A stretch of DNA of 64,000 nt from Pseudorasbora parva. Lineage: Eukaryota > Chordata > Actinopteri > Cypriniformes > Gobionidae. Below, piece by piece: positions 32,300 through 47,540 of the stretch. The DNA lies in the NCBI RefSeq assembly GCF_024679245.1, contig NC_090187.1, positions 22,414,495 to 22,478,494 on the forward strand, in the 5' to 3' direction. How positions within the stretch are numbered: position 1 is the stretch's first letter; the number at the start of each line of letters is the position of its first letter. Both the position numbers and the translations under genes were made by a program. A model generated the notes under the pieces. The model did no database searches and was not told the DNA's origin. It saw nothing but the letters and a program-made list of their open reading frames with translations.

Positions 32300-33256
32300 T
32301 ATATCGCAATTTTGGCACATGCTTTCAATGCAAAATGCTGAACAGTTAGTACATGCGTTAATGAGCTCAAGGTTAGATTATTGTAATCATCTACTGGGTG
32401 GTTGCCCTGCTCGCTTAATAAACAAACTCCAACTAGTCCAAAACGCAGCAGCTCGAGGTCTTACTAGAACCAGGAAGTATGATCATATTAGTCCAGTTCT
32501 GTCAACACTGCACTGGCTCCCTATTAAACATTGCATACATTTTAAAATCTTGCTTATTACTTACAAAGCACTAAATTAGCTCCCCAGTACTTAAGCGAGC
32601 TCTTAACACATTATACGTCTATATCACGTCTATTGCGGTCTAAAAACTCTGGCCAGTTGATAATACCTAGAATATCTAAATGAACTGCAAGCAGTCGATA
32701 ATTTTTCTATTTAGCACCTAAACTCTGGAACAGTCTTCCTAGCATTTTTCGGGATGCAGTCGGCCGGATCCAGGCCGTGTCCGGATCGGATGGTTGACCT
32801 GCGTCTGGACATGACCAGCACATCCTGGAGTGTCTGCTGAGACCTTGTCAATTGCTGTCTCCTCTGAATTTGCATCACTGGTACGTCATCCTCAATAAAC
32901 CCGTCTCCGGCGCAATAACTCTGATCTTTTAATTATTCATACTGTTGTGTAGTTGACGCGCCATCATAAATGAACCTGTCTCTTGCGTGATACCCAGACA
33001 TTTCAAATATTCCGATCTGATATGATTTCTGACCTGTAAGATTGCCAGAATAATAATCATACACTGTTTGAAAATAGGCCAGAGGAGAACTGGCACCCTG
33101 ACTGAGTCTGGTTTCTCCCATGGTTTATTTTTCTCCATCATGCCCTGATGGAGTGTTGGTTCCTTACCATTGTCAACTTTGGCTTTGACTTTGGCTCAGT
33201 TGGGGACACTAAATTTATGATACAAGTTATTCAACTAAATACACCAATAAAATTAA
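32300..33256 (+). pseudogene. LINE 3' part: reverse-transcriptase C-terminus and 3' UTR
   Basis: The frame at 32319-32579 encodes the end of a non-LTR retrotransposon RT protein (SSRLDYCNHLLGG, LQLVQNAAARGLTRTRKYDH, LHWLPI, ITYKALN), a pattern very common in fish LINEs. The catalytic core upstream is absent, so the copy is 5'-truncated, as is usual for LINEs. The following sequence to 33256 is its 3' region. That region continues after two later insertions at 34627-34701 and 36624-36761. Confidence 0.75.
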
Positions 33257-33260
33257 TTAA

Positions 33261-34622
33261 CTCTTTCCCCGCCAAACACGGAAATGTTCCGGGTTTCCGT
33301 GTTTTCACTGTCGGACGCTAGGGGGCGCTATTGCGCATCTTCTGAATGAGAGTCCTGAATCTCCTGATCAAAACACACGTGAGGAAGACGCAGTGAAACG
33401 AGCGATCGCATGTAATAATATGCATATTAAAAATAACGTGATTATCGTCAATAAACAGCATATGAATGAAAATTGCCTAATGTTACTGAATGAAATGTGG
33501 ACCCAGGACGAGTAACATGACTGTGCAAGCATTAGGAGTGTTGATGGACTCGATCTCCTCCATCTGTGTTTGATCAATGCTCTGAATATGATCTGGAAAC
33601 AGTCTTTCACAAATACGTGATTTTCTCAGCTTTTTGTTCAAAATTTAGCTTTTTTTATGAAACCTACCCATATTCAAGTGTTGATAAAAAAGGATTGCAT
33701 AAAGCTAGAATAAAACAGGTAGAATAAAAAAAAAAAAAACTTGTTTAAAAGAAGAGGTCTCTTTATTTTAGACCTTTGTAGTTGTATCAAATTGATGTCT
33801 TTCCTGGTTCGGTTGAAACACGCCTCATAATCGCAGCCCAATGGAGCAAACCAATCAGAGCAACGAAGTGACGCATTGTCAAATGTGAACAGACAGAGCT
33901 CAACTGCACTGTGTTGCCAAGTCCGCATTTTTTTTCCGCGGTTGTTTAATATGTCCAAGGGTTGAAGCGACTATTATGTGATCTATAGACCCATAAGTGC
34001 GAATTTTAGCAGGCAACCATGCCAAAATAACACACATTTTACCCCCCAAACACCATTTTTTCCCCTGGAGAACCCCCCCGAGAAGCTATTGTTTAGGGCT
34101 AGTAGTTGGCGGATTTTGTTGTAAAAACTTGGCAACCCTGTCTGCACACGCGCTGGAATAAACGATCTTTGCCGGTGTTGTAAAAAAAAAAAAGAATTTA
34201 TTGATACACAGAGTACTTACCCAACATGGTCATCATCTTTGAGAGAAATTATGAAGGTGAATGCATATACAAACAAGCTCTCCGTTTAGGATTCGAGTAA
34301 ATATAATCCAAGCTCCTTTGATGACATGCCTGATTACGTTACTGTTGATCATCTGTCCGTCATCGGCTAAAGCCCGCCCTGGTGATTTCATTGGTCCAAA
34401 CAGTTTCTGTTCGGAGATAATTACTCCTCTATGGAGCAATGCCAGACTGAATTGCCCGACCTAAAAATGTTGTGGGCGGGGCTAAGTTCGGCTGGCATCC
34501 AGGCTATGCTCAGATATTCATTAAACAAAATATTCTATGGGCTATTCAATTTTTGTGAAAATTGTCAAAAACTCTGGCGGTGGCTGGCAACTTTTTGTTT
34601 AAAAACGCTTGCGGGGAAAGAG
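33261..34622. mobile_element. TTAA-target DNA transposon (piggyBac-like, non-autonomous)
   Basis: Inverted ends CTCTTTCCCCGC... and ...GCGGGGAAAGAG are flanked by TTAA on both sides (33257-33260 and 34623-34626). TTAA duplication is typical of piggyBac and a few other superfamilies. No transposase is encoded in its 1362 bases. It sits inside the LINE 3' region. Related fragments occur at 44800-45095 (reverse) and 61778-61900. Confidence 0.82.
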
Positions 34623-34701
34623 TTAATTAGGTCTTATTTAATTTTATAAACTATAATACTGAACATTGTCGCTATATGATACATTAAATTAAGCTGATAA
34701 C

Positions 34702-36623
<1,922 letters not shown>

Positions 36624-36761
36624 CTGATAACATCACTGTTTTCTCCTGAACGACACCCAAATCAAATTATGTTGCAATATTTTCCTGTTCGACACTGTGA
36701 AGCTGCTTTGAAGCAACCGCCATTGTAAAAGCGCTATATAAATAAAGTTGATTGATTGATT
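36624..36761 (+). repeat. LINE 3' tail with ATTG repeats
   Basis: CTGTGAAGCTGCTTTGAAGC ... GCGCTATATAAATAAAGTTG then ATTGATTGAT, the usual 3' terminus of a fish LINE family. It continues the LINE interrupted at 34701. Confidence 0.75.
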
Positions 36762-37123
36762 TGTACCAGGCTGTAAACATTTCTCTGCAGTACAATTGGG
36801 CATTTTAACATGGGGCTCAATGAGATTTTGGAGCATGTCCCTAGTGGCCAGTCGATTAATTGCAGTTTAAGTCACTTCCGTAATGGCTTCAAGAGAACCT
36901 GGGGGAGAATGCCGCTTGGGGACTCACCATACACTGTAAAAAATTTCAGGCCTCTCCATTTGAAAGTTTTATATAGTGACTGGTCACATCTAAATGTTTC
37001 AGTTGGCCAAACTGAATTCTGTGAATTTATACAAATTAATTAACAGAAAAGCAATTTTGCAAACTAAAAAAAATGTGACCAGTCACTAGGAAATTTTCAA
37101 TTGGAAACCTGATTTTAATTAAT
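36762..37123. other. Gene-free sequence
   Basis: Contains a loose inverted repeat (TGACTGGTCACATCTAAATG near 36975 and GTGACCAGTCAC near 37075) but no gene. Confidence 0.4.
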
Positions 37124-37169
37124 ATTTATTTATTTATTTATTTATTTGTTTGTTTGTTTGTTTGTTTGT

Positions 37170-37259
<90 letters not shown>
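37124..37259. repeat. (TTTA)n/(TTTG)n microsatellite
   Basis: About 34 tetranucleotide units, mostly TTTA with a block of TTTG in the middle. Confidence 0.95.
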
Positions 37260-37265
<6 letters not shown>

Positions 37266-37476
37266 TTTAGGGGCCTAAATGGAGATCCACATTTTTAAAC
37301 AAGGTTATTAATCTGTCACAAATCAGGCCTCTGGGGCTCCTTCTGATAGCCCACAGAGGGCTCCCTTACCTCAATATTTATCCCCATTCCGGACTTCATT
37401 CCCCATAATCCTTTGCCCTGACTCATCAGCCATCATTGTTTACACCTGTGTGCCATTAGCCTGATCACCAGTCTAT

Positions 37477-39190
37477 AGCTGTGTCTCATTTCAGAAGGCT
37501 GCGTCCTCCGGAGGTCGCATTTGAAGGCTGCATACGTCATAAGACCGTCTCATTTCAAAAAAGTGAGTAGCACTCCAAATGCGACCTTCGAATGCGTCCT
37601 TCTTTCACAGGAATTGGGAGTGTGGATGAGGTGTAGCCTTCACTAGTGATGGGCAGACCGAGGCTTCGTGAAGCACTGAAACAGTTGAAGCAAATGTGCC
37701 GAAGCTTCGAAACAACACCCGACACCCGTCTCCATGACGCCATCTAGTGGACACTTGCGTGTATTGATCTGAAACAACCTTGACTGTGATCTACTATGTA
37801 AAAAAACTAAAACGTTTTTAACATCTGTCTGACAACTACTTGGTTTTGTAACCTGTAGCCTCCTCATTGTAAATAACTTTAGTTTTTGTTTTGTTTTTTG
37901 TCACGAAAAATGAAGATTATTAAAAGAAATAAAGCCACAATGTGTCATTTGTTCCATAATATTTTTATAAAAAAATATGAATTGCTCTTCTGTTGAAGGA
38001 CTTGGTCGACATTTTTCTTTCTTTTTTTGGGGTGAATATGAATGATGTTGTATGATTGTTGGCTGTCTTTGTTATTTTTATGTTACCTACCTAGGGACTG
38101 CACGAAAAGTAGTTATTTTTACTAATTCTGGCATATTTACATGGTGTATTTTTATACAACAATGTTCACGAATATGCTTGGTCCCTATTAAATAAATGAA
38201 TAAAATAAAATAAAAATATATATCACCTATGAATATATATCTATATAATTCTATATATTCTATATCTATAATTCTAATTTAGCCTATATGAATGTGCAAC
38301 TATAAGAATATCTATCCTATCTGTCACTGATCAGTCAATATAGCCTATATCATTTAGATCTAGCCTAAATATAACTAACCATAGCGCACAATAAATCTCA
38401 CTTATATCACTAAATCTCTCTATTCTCACAAAAACCCACGATGTGTAGATGGATTAACTTCACTTTTAAACTGTGGGGAATGAGGTTCATTCAGATGTGT
38501 GACTGTGTGGTTTGTTCCCGCCCCTTATAATCAAAGCAGTTTCGACAGGCGCACCTGATGAAACACTTCAGTGCTTCATTTAGCGGCAGTCACGTGACAT
38601 GGGTGTGTCGAATCACAGCTCGGAGCAGCGTGTCGAAGCATCCGCGCTTCGGGATCTCGACACAGCGTCGAAATGTCAGGTTCGCGTCAGCCATCCCTAG
38701 CCTTCACTGCTTGAGATAACCCACAATTCTTTGCGTCTCCGTTAACAACCGTCATCTTTTTTTTAATATTATATGAAAAAACGGCACCACCGCCAGATAT
38801 ACATGCGAGCGTAGGTGTGGTGTTTAAATTAAGTAGTTCAAGCTTTTTTGTTGTTGTTTTTTAAGCTCTATTACCTCAAACAGATGGTTGTGGTTAACAG
38901 GATTACAACTGTTTAGTGCATTTTAAACGTTTAGAACAGTGCATTGCTGTCAAGACAAGAAACATTTCATAGTCAGTTTCAAGTTATAAATAATTTTCAT
39001 TCATATAACTGGCGTGAGAGCGCAACGAGGCTGAACTTGTTGGCATAGCAACATGATACTTCCTGCCTGTGTGTCCTACGAAGGACGTCTCGTTTAATTC
39101 TGATTGAGGACACTCCGTATACTGCATCCTACACAGGACGTGTCCTCCAGAGGACGCAGCCTTCGAAATTTAACGAAATGAGACACAGCT
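37477..39190. mobile_element. DNA transposon with AGCTGTGTCTCATTTC ends
   Basis: The left end AGCTGTGTCTCATTTC and right end GAAATGAGACACAGCT are perfect 16-base inverted repeats. The flanking triplet TAT on both sides (37474-37476 and 39191-39193) fits a 3-base duplication, as in Harbinger-like elements. Behind the ends the TIRs continue imperfectly (GAAGGCTGCGTCCTC on both). There is no transposase. A hAT element is inserted within it. Confidence 0.75.
37644..38699. mobile_element. Nested hAT-type element (1056 bases)
   Basis: Ends TAGTGATGGGC and GCCATCCCTA are inverted with one or two mismatches. The 8-base duplication GCCTTCAC flanks it (37636-37643 and 38700-38707). It has no coding capacity. 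It sits inside the 37477-39190 transposon and is therefore younger. Confidence 0.85.
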
Positions 39191-39549
39191 TATATAAACC
39201 TTGTTCACTCTGCTATTCACTGCGAAGTCTTGTAAAGTGTAATCACTACAATTCTGAGCGTTCTGTCATGGTTTCATGTCTCTGACCCAAACCAACCCAA
39301 CCAAATGTCCCAAGAATTTAATATAAACCTGAGATCAACTACATAGTCGGGACCAGCCAGCGGCCCCCACAAATTGTAAATTGATTCATAAACATACAAA
39401 ATTATGTATTTTTTGCATTGTAAAAAATACAGAATGTTTCCTGTGATGGGTTTAGGGACAGGGGCAGTGTAGGGGGATAGAATGTAAAATCTGTACAGTG
39501 TAAAATCCATTACGCCCATGGAATGTCCCCACAATTAAAATCACAACGT

Positions 39550-39552
39550 GTT

Positions 39553-39595
<43 letters not shown>
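39550..39595. repeat. (TG)n microsatellite
   Basis: TG/TTTG dinucleotide-type tract. Confidence 0.95.
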
Positions 39596-39596
<1 letters not shown>

Positions 39597-40599
39597 TACT
39601 CTACCTGTTCATTTCTTCCTGTGTCCAACCTTCATATTGGCTATATATTGAATAATAAGGTAATTCATGGGCACTCATATTTCTTTTCTTTTAATGAGAA
39701 TAGCATGAACACCCCTCTGCATCTATGCAGATCGAGCCACATAGTTATATGACCAACCTGGATTTAAATAATGTGTCAAGCTCTGCTGTTGTTTTAGTGG
39801 GATGATGAATATGATAAAGAACAAAATTTACATTTCCCCCCTGGAAGACTAACACAGAGCTGCTGATTTATGACTGTAATGCAAAGTTTAGCAAAGCTAA
39901 TTAAGGACAGCATTCCCTGGGTCAGATTTAATCAGGGGAACATTTACAACTGCTGCTGAGGAAAGAGAAGGGCTGTGGAAATGTAAAGAATGAGGTATTA
40001 CAGTAGAGCTTATGCTAACACCTACCATAGCAAACAGTGTGATTACACCCCTCAATGTAAAGTAAAACAAATTTTTGATGAACGAGAGCTATTTTCGCAA
40101 TTAGCCAGGTTAATGTTTTGGTTAAAGGCCTTATGTAGCACCTTCAAGTCATATGAATTAAAGTATCATGGAGGAAGCAAATTGTTTTACTTATCGGTAA
40201 AGCTGCAGTCCGTAAGTTTTGCCTGTGTGTCATAGTTATTTGCAGAGTTGTCATCTACGTGAGTTGTGCATCCGTATATTTATACCTGTGAAGGCTTTTA
40301 CCCGCTACCACAGCTCTAGTTAAGAGCAAGTTAAGGCAACGAAAGCAGGTAGCATCGATACATGTTTTTCCAATAACATCAGTTATACTGTGATGAAGAT
40401 GAATTTCGTGTAAGAATCATAACATATACGGTGTTTTGCATGTAAGAGTTTCCATGATGAAAGCATTGTTGATTAGTAGTAGCTAAAGCTAACTTACTTC
40501 TGTGTTTTCTGCTGTAGAGATTACGTCGGCAATGCTGACTTGTCTATCGCAATTTGAGTGCGTTTTCCACTTGAATTTGTTGACAATCGCTTGACATTT
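39596..40599. other. Gene-free sequence
   Basis: No supported feature. Confidence 0.4.
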
Positions 40600-40683
40600 T
40601 AAAGGTGCCCTAGTGAAATAATGAGAGTTCAGTACATGGGCATAACATACTTTGAGTCTCAAACACCATTGCCTCCTCCTTTA

Positions 40684-40718
40684 TTTCATGCACGAGACTG
40701 TAAATCTCGTGCATGAAA
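40684..40718. repeat. Perfect hairpin, 14-base arms
   Basis: TTTCATGCACGAGA, 7-base loop, TCTCGTGCATGAAA. Confidence 0.9.
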
Positions 40719-40952
40719 AACACCACAGAAAAATAGGCGAAACTCAACATAACACCAACTGTGACGCAATCGCTGGGATCATTTAATATGTACGCCCCCT
40801 CCGCCCTTGTAGCGATGTCATGCGCTACAGTTCCCTCGCTCTATACACACATGGATAACTATCTAATAACAGAGCACATTATAAAGGTCAACATTAGAGT
40901 TAGCATACTATTTGAGTTGCTACTACTTACATATGTCAATTGATTAGCCATA

Positions 40953-40995
40953 TTTGAGGTAAATAAATGATAGGCGATCATTTATTTACCTCAAA
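40953..40995. repeat. Perfect hairpin, 19-base arms
   Basis: TTTGAGGTAAATAAATGAT, loop AGGCG, then the exact complement. Confidence 0.93.
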
Positions 40996-41542
40996 ATGAT
41001 ATGTTTGATTTCCTGCCGTTAACGATCTGTCCGTCACAGCCTGCAGGATTCCACAACTTAATTTTCCTTTTTTCCTTGCTATCTTCTTCGGCATGTTTAT
41101 TGCTACTGGCTAGCGATCCGAACCGCTCCATGAGTCGGTGGGTGGAGCTACTGAATTAGACGTGCTTATTATTCCGTAGAGGGGGTGTTTCGCCGCACAA
41201 TGACGTAAGGATGAAGCAAACGATCATTTTCTGGGCCTGGTGTAAAAGCTTTTCTTTGACTAACAAGGAAGTTTTCAGCTCTGAAACTTACAGGATATTA
41301 CCATGACATTTTATATATCAACAACCCAAGGGAAAGTTGATTTCTCAATTCATCACTCCTTTAAAAATAAAAAAAGTGAAAAATCATAATGACCAAACTT
41401 TTGAATGGTAGTGTACATGCAGTTCTCTATGTCAGCATCTAAAATAGCTTATAGCTCAAATAAAGCATTAGTTAAACACCTAATCTGCATAGCTTGTTGT
41501 ACTAGCAAAATCCCCCAAGCAAAATCACTTGAACACATTCCA

Positions 41543-41620
41543 TGTTGTAATTATGACTTCCAAATGCCATATTGTAATAATGACTTCCAAATGCCATATT
41601 GTAATAATGACTTCCAAACT
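41543..41620. repeat. 27-base tandem repeat, about 2.7 copies
   Basis: The unit GACTTCCAAATGCCATATTG plus TAATAAT is repeated nearly exactly. Confidence 0.85.
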
Positions 41621-41639
41621 TGTTAATATGAACTTCCCA

Positions 41640-44399
41640 GAACTTGAATGCAGCAGTAATCAGATTTGAGGTGTTCAAGTGATTTTATCCGGGGTAAAAT
41701 GATCGTTTGGGGCTATTTCATGTTTGTTGTTTTTTCTTTTGTTTTTTTCCTGACAACAACAGGAAGCTGTTTCAGCACTAGTGCTACAAAATGAAGAGCA
41801 AAGGATGTGAGTTCGATGTTTAACTGATGCTATGCCCTGTAAAATAATAGAAAATTGCCTCATAAACTAGCTAAATTAACATTTTCTCGCAAACCCTTCA
41901 CTGTAGCAATAATGAACAATTGTAATTAACGCCTGCTATGATTCTTTAATTGAATTATATGCAATCATTCTGTTGCTGTTATTGGTTCATATAAAGCAGC
42001 TAAATTACTAGTATTATCTGTTTTTCTTCTGATAAATATGACATTGTGTTTGCTCACTATGTAAGTGCAATATTTCCAACATGAACTAACACCATAAAAA
42101 TAGAGAAAGAAAGCAAGAAAGGGTGCCGTCTTTGGCCAGTAATCCTCCCATAAAGAGTATTGAAATAAACTCTCTTTATTAATAATAGAAAGTGCAAAAC
42201 CCTGGACATCGAGTGCAGTTCAACACTTAAAGTGTTCGGATCACTCCCACGGCTTATTGAATCATTTATGAAACAAGCGAGATCTCTCTTCTATCCCACT
42301 CACTCATAATTCAAAAGGTAGGGCTATTGGAAGCAATAACTAACTCCTTCTGTTATTGTATAGTTTTACTTTTGTACAGTTTTGACAACCTGTGAATCTC
42401 AGAGCCAAGATGAGTCTTTGCTGCTTGTAATGATGTCCTCTCTTACCACAGTAAATGAATGAAACTGAGCGACCCGTTTATTGCTTCTTAATATAGCCGG
42501 AAAGGTCAAGACAAAGCGGGGATCAGTGCGGATATTAGGCTTCACTCTGAAGCATTCCCTGTTCGCCTTTTTCTAAGAACCATCATTTAATATCCAACTG
42601 AAATGTGGTTTGACATATTTGGCTGAAAAGACAAAAAGCAGTAGATGTGGGACAGATGGAGAGACACGGCTGCCTTTTGGGAAGCAGAGCTTTGAAAGAC
42701 TCAAATAACAGCTTAATCCCATTTAATTAAAATTCAATAAAATAATTCACGCTAAATAAGTTTTAATTTGTTCACACATTTAATTGAGTTTTAGAGCCAG
42801 AAAACACAATGAGTTATAATGGAGCACAAATATCACTATACAATTCCATTATAATAAATTAAGAAAACTAAATAAAATAATAATTCAAGCGTGCATAGGC
42901 CAGACCCGTTCTTGTCTTCATACCAGAACAAGACAAAGATAGCTGTAGAAAAAGCCAGCACTATTTTCAGAAACAGCAAATTAATAACTGAGAGAAGTGA
43001 TCATTCTATCTGATAAGATAATCATGATCATGGGATTTTAATAAATAATAACACTATCCTAGCTAATCTAATTGTTTTTGCCTTTAGTATATATACAGTA
43101 CCTTTCAAGTACTTAATTCTACTTTATTTGCCATGCTAAATGTAGCCTGAGCTATAACTGTGTGAATTACATTATTTCTAGACTCTTTTCTATGTGTTGA
43201 AGCTGACTGCAACACAGAGTGCAGACATGTGAATACCATCCAACTCATCCATGTGACATTTGTGACATTTGTGTTATTGTTAAGACAAAGGTGGGCATTA
43301 AAACCCTAACGCACAATTAGTTCCAGTTAGTTCCAATCACCGTTTTATATTAATGCGCTGCTTTCATTGAATCAGACATATATACACATCACTTGCATGC
43401 AGAGATCTGAGATCACACCAGTCTGATCCATTGAATACACTGCAGGATGGATTCATGATTATGTTGTTTACACCTAATTCTGACCCCATCTGAATGCCCC
43501 AGCAGAAATCCAGACTCATCGGACCAGGGGACATTTTTCAATCCTCTATTTTCTATTCAGCAGATGTCCTCCATGGCTGTTCTAACTGTACAGAATCGCC
43601 CCATATACTCTCATTCAACATTCCCTATATTACTCCACTAGTTAGTCTACTTGAAGGGGGGAATGAAAACAAGTGAGTGAGAAAGCTTTTGCATAGTTTG
43701 TGCTCGCTGTTTATTAATCATTTGAAACTTAGCATTCTGGCAGCTCTATAAAAGATGAATAGATTTATCTTGAACTCTGTCATGGACACTACCATGTATA
43801 AACCTTCATTAAAAAGGTTATTAATTAGGTAAAAAGGAATGTATACCTGTGTGATATTCTCTTGCACGTACGTCTGTTGTGCACTCATTATTACGTTGCA
43901 TTGTTGGTTCGAATGAGTGTACTCGAAAACATCTACTATGGTTCTGGACACCACTACAAAAAGCCAAATTAACGTGCGGGTTAAAAAAACACTGTACCGT
44001 GTCAAATTACTAGGCAATTGGGTGGGTTACTTATAATGTTACTCACTTTGTTGGCTAAGTTCGTGTAAGCCAAATCTGCACAGATTTAGCGCAAATACCC
44101 AACTTGTGAGTCATCATAACAATAAATACAGCGTATTGCAAAGAATCTGTGCATATCTGGCTTACGTGAACATACTTTACACGTCACTACAAATAACGTG
44201 CGATTGTTCATTTTGCATTGCCTCAATAGCGAAGATTAAAAAAAAACATAATGTGGTGTTTGTTTTTTTCCGCGTGGCATATAATGTTCTTTGTAGTATA
44301 TTGAACTGTCCACCTAACATACATTTTTGGAGGGAGGAGATGGCTGGATCACAGGAGTTTGAAATCAAAATCCTGTGATCACAATGAATGTATGAAATC
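41640..44399. other. Gene-free sequence
   Basis: AT-rich, no supported gene. A short palindrome GATCACAGGA...TCCTGTGATC lies near 44347-44381. Confidence 0.4.
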
Positions 44400-44402
44400 A
44401 AA

Positions 44403-44491
<89 letters not shown>
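44400..44491. repeat. A21 followed by (TA)n
   Basis: Twenty-one A then about 35 TA units. Confidence 0.96.
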
Positions 44492-44492
<1 letters not shown>

Positions 44493-44799
44493 GAAAAGAT
44501 TGAGATTTAAAAGTAAGTTGCTTAACTGGTAATATTGTAGATGTTGCATTAAATTAAAAACAATATCACACTCAGAGTCAGGCTGAAGGGACACATGTAA
44601 AGGGGAAGACAGGTGGAAAACCAAATCCAAAATGAGAAATGAGGTGGAAGAAGTTAAAAGAGGATTAAACAGGCTAGACTGCCCAAGACATACCCTGTCT
44701 AACAGGATCTGGGGTCTCTGTGTCCTGTGAAAAGGAGCATTAAGGAGCAGGAGTATAAGGAGGAAGACTTCAGAGAATCATGTGGTTTATGGCATGTAA

Positions 44800-45095
44800 C
44801 CAGCATGGATGCCAGCCGAACTCAGCCTCGCTCACAACATTTAAGCTCGGGCAGTTCGGTCTGGACTTGATCCACAGAGGAGTAATTATGCCCAAACAGA
44901 AACTTTTCAGAATAATGAAATTCTCAGGGCGGGCTTTAGACGATGATGGACAGATGATCAACAGTAACGTAATCATTCACGTCTTTAAAGGCGCTTGGGT
45001 TGAATTTGTTTTTAATCCTAAACAGAAAATTTGTTTGATTTTGTTAGTAAGTACTCTGTGTATCCTGAAATTCTTTTTTTTTTTTTTTTTACAAA
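44800..45095 (-). mobile_element. Fragment of the TTAA-target transposon family, reverse orientation
   Basis: The reverse complement aligns by eye with 34190-34500: shared blocks are CAGAGTACTTAC, GTTACTGTTGATCATCTGTC, AAAGCCCGCCCT and GGCTGGCATCC. The ends are missing. Confidence 0.75.
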
Positions 45096-46599
45096 ACAAG
45101 AAGGGGGCTTGTTTTTGCGACAAGCCTTAAATCGGGCCACCACCAACCAACTAACCATGTTAGTTAATACATTCATGTTAACAAATACAACCTTATTGTA
45201 AAGTGTTACCATAATCATAATAATAATAATAAACACATATCTTTTTCTAAACCCATTTTTAAACACAGCTGTGCTGTGTGAGCTGTCAGTAGTTAATTTT
45301 GCTTAGTACCCTTTAATTTAAACTATAGATGATTATTTTTTTTTGACCCCTTTTCCACATGACACATCTTTTTTTTATTCTCAGCTGTAGGCAGAATCAA
45401 AGCCTGTGGAAGTGGCCCACTCTGTGACATTAATATTCATTGGGTGCTGGAGTATATTAGATGTTGAAGATTCATGGGATTTGAACACTGCTCTTCATTA
45501 CTGTTTTTCTGTCCTCACTACTCCCGTTCAAACCCTTTTTCCTTTCACTAAACAAATTGTGCAAATATAAGATCCATGCATTTGAAAAATAATATGTTGC
45601 ATGCTATTTTCTCTCAGAAATTACTACATATTTATGTAGTTTTGTGCATTTTCCTCCATCCTCTTTGCTACTGTAAGTGGTAAAGGAAAACAACTTAAAG
45701 GTAGGGAAGGCAATTTCAGAGAGACAAGCAATAGCAAGCTAGCTTTGAAAACATAATATCCCACCCTTCCTTCAGAGCAATGCCCAAAGCCATGCCTCCT
45801 CCAAAAATCAAATATGTGTACAGCCAGAGCAGAGTCTGCAAAGTGTCACATCGAGAGATGCCATTGGTGAAAATAATGCTCTTATATTACCTCCTGTCTA
45901 ACTTGTGAGACAACATTACAGTACACGTAACATTGCAATAATAATTAACATAAACAACTTATTTACAGTGATTGGCCATTTTTATTATTTTGGCCAAATG
46001 TTTCCCTTTTTTTAAAACTTAATAGAACATCAACGTTAAGTAACATAGTCCTTCAAACAACTAAGCTTTGGAAGATCACATTTAGGCTATGTCTAGTGGT
46101 ATGTGTGTGTGTGAAGTGAGCAGTGTTCTCATCCGGAGTTGTTGGTGCGCATGGAAATGCAGTGAGATGGAAAACATTTCATGTCTTTCCATCACTAAGA
46201 ACGTAAGTATCCACCCCAAAGTATTTTGGCAACCACGAGAGGATTGTTAAACATTCTGTGTCCCAAGGGGTTCCGTACCCTTACCTTCTCCCCTTTCTAG
46301 AACCAAAGAGCTCACTCCTCTCAGCATCAATGTATTTTTTTCATGTACTTTGACGCAGCTGTGTTTTCCTTGGTATACAGTCATATTAGTTGGTGGGTGC
46401 ACAGGGTCAGATGGCTAAATAGACAGTCTGTGCGCATTTGCCTAGCATAGAGGATCTGAAAGAGTGAAGTACTGGTTGCAATATGTGGAGTGGCACGGTA
46501 AACCTGCAAAAAAGTCAGTCGCCACAGGTTTCAATGGCTGATGTTTTTGGACAGTGTGTTTAAGCACATAGATCAACCACTCTACAGCAGGGTGGGTCA
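45096..46599. other. Gene-free sequence
   Basis: No supported gene. Short AT-rich tracts only. Confidence 0.4.
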
Positions 46600-46950
46600 C
46601 GATACTTAAAAAATGGGTCGGCATTATTAGTTAGTTGAGGCAGTTCTGAAGGCGAAAGGGGGTCAAACACAGTATTAGTATGGTGTACCTAATAATCATT
46701 TGGTGAGCATATATATATGTGTGTGTGTGTGCTTTAAAGCAGACCCATTGCGTTGTTATCCAAAGCTCTTTACATACTGCCTCACATTCAGCCATTAATT
46801 CACTCATTAATAGACCGGCAGCGGTGTCATCCATCCAGCTCGCTCGTCACACTTGGTCAGGTAAAACCAGGTATCAAACCAACAACCTTCCGGTTTGTAG
46901 AAAATCTACATATACCCCTGAGCCACTGCCGCCCACATGTGTGTGAGAAT
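46600..46950. repeat. Interspersed fish repeat fragments
   Basis: 46625-46705 (GGCAGTTCTGAAGGCGAAAG ... GTGTACCTAATAATCATTTG) and 46730-46940 (ATCCAAAGCTCTTTACATAC ... CCTGAGCCACTGCCGCCC) match widespread fish repeats from memory. A short TA/GT array lies between them. The family is unknown. Confidence 0.45.
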
Positions 46951-47354
46951 GGAAGTGATTGAGTAAACAAGATGGATGAAGTGTGCTTCATTGCTTAAAT
47001 ACTCCTGGCATACCACATATTGGCTAGAAGGTTTAGGCAGTTTTTGTTTTTGTTTTTTATTTTTGTTTTTGCTATCGTTTGCCACGAAGATTTATTGTGA
47101 TGGTTCTCCAACAGACATTCTACTGTTTATAATATAGTCAGACTAGTATAAGACATTCCACTGACTTATATTAGACTCTTTAGATGGGTTGAGTCTTTTT
47201 TTGACTGGCAGATTGCAGTATATTAAGGTAAACTTTGCTTTGTCTTCCCCTATTGTTACTAACACAAGGACCCTACAAGAAAGTAGGTACAACAGGGCTA
47301 AAGGCACACCTAAGAAAAATGTGTTTTTCCCTACTCCTATAATATGTGATATAC
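46951..47354. other. Gene-free sequence
   Basis: Nothing recognised. Confidence 0.4.
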
Positions 47355-47540
47355 AGATATATTATCGTCGCTGTCCGATGAAAACCACGAATGTTCATTT
47401 TGCCGATTTTGAGATTTTTCGACGGATTGAATGTCCAGGGTTAATTTCCATATACAGTGTGCTTCACATATCTAAATGACCAATGAAAAGTTGTGAAATC
47501 ATGTAATCTGATTTTCACGTATATCCATTTGGTGTCAAAG

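Larger units (their letters stand above)
37313..39300 (+). mobile_element. LTR-like fragment split by a DNA transposon
   Basis: 37313-37476 begins TGTCACAAATCAGGCC. After the insertion, 39191-39300 continues with TATATAAACC and TTCACTCTGCTATTCACTGC. This looks like U3 and a TATA region of a retroelement LTR. Neither the 3' end nor target duplications were found, so the identification is tentative. Confidence 0.3.
40600..41366. mobile_element. Possible non-autonomous DNA element with TTAAAGG ends
   Basis: TTTTAAAGGTGCCCTAGTGA at the left and CATCACTCCTTTAA at the right suggest a TTAAAGG/CCTTTAA-ended element of a type frequent in fish. The TIR beyond these bases is poor. It contains two perfect hairpins (40684-40718 and 40953-40995). 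Confidence 0.35.
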
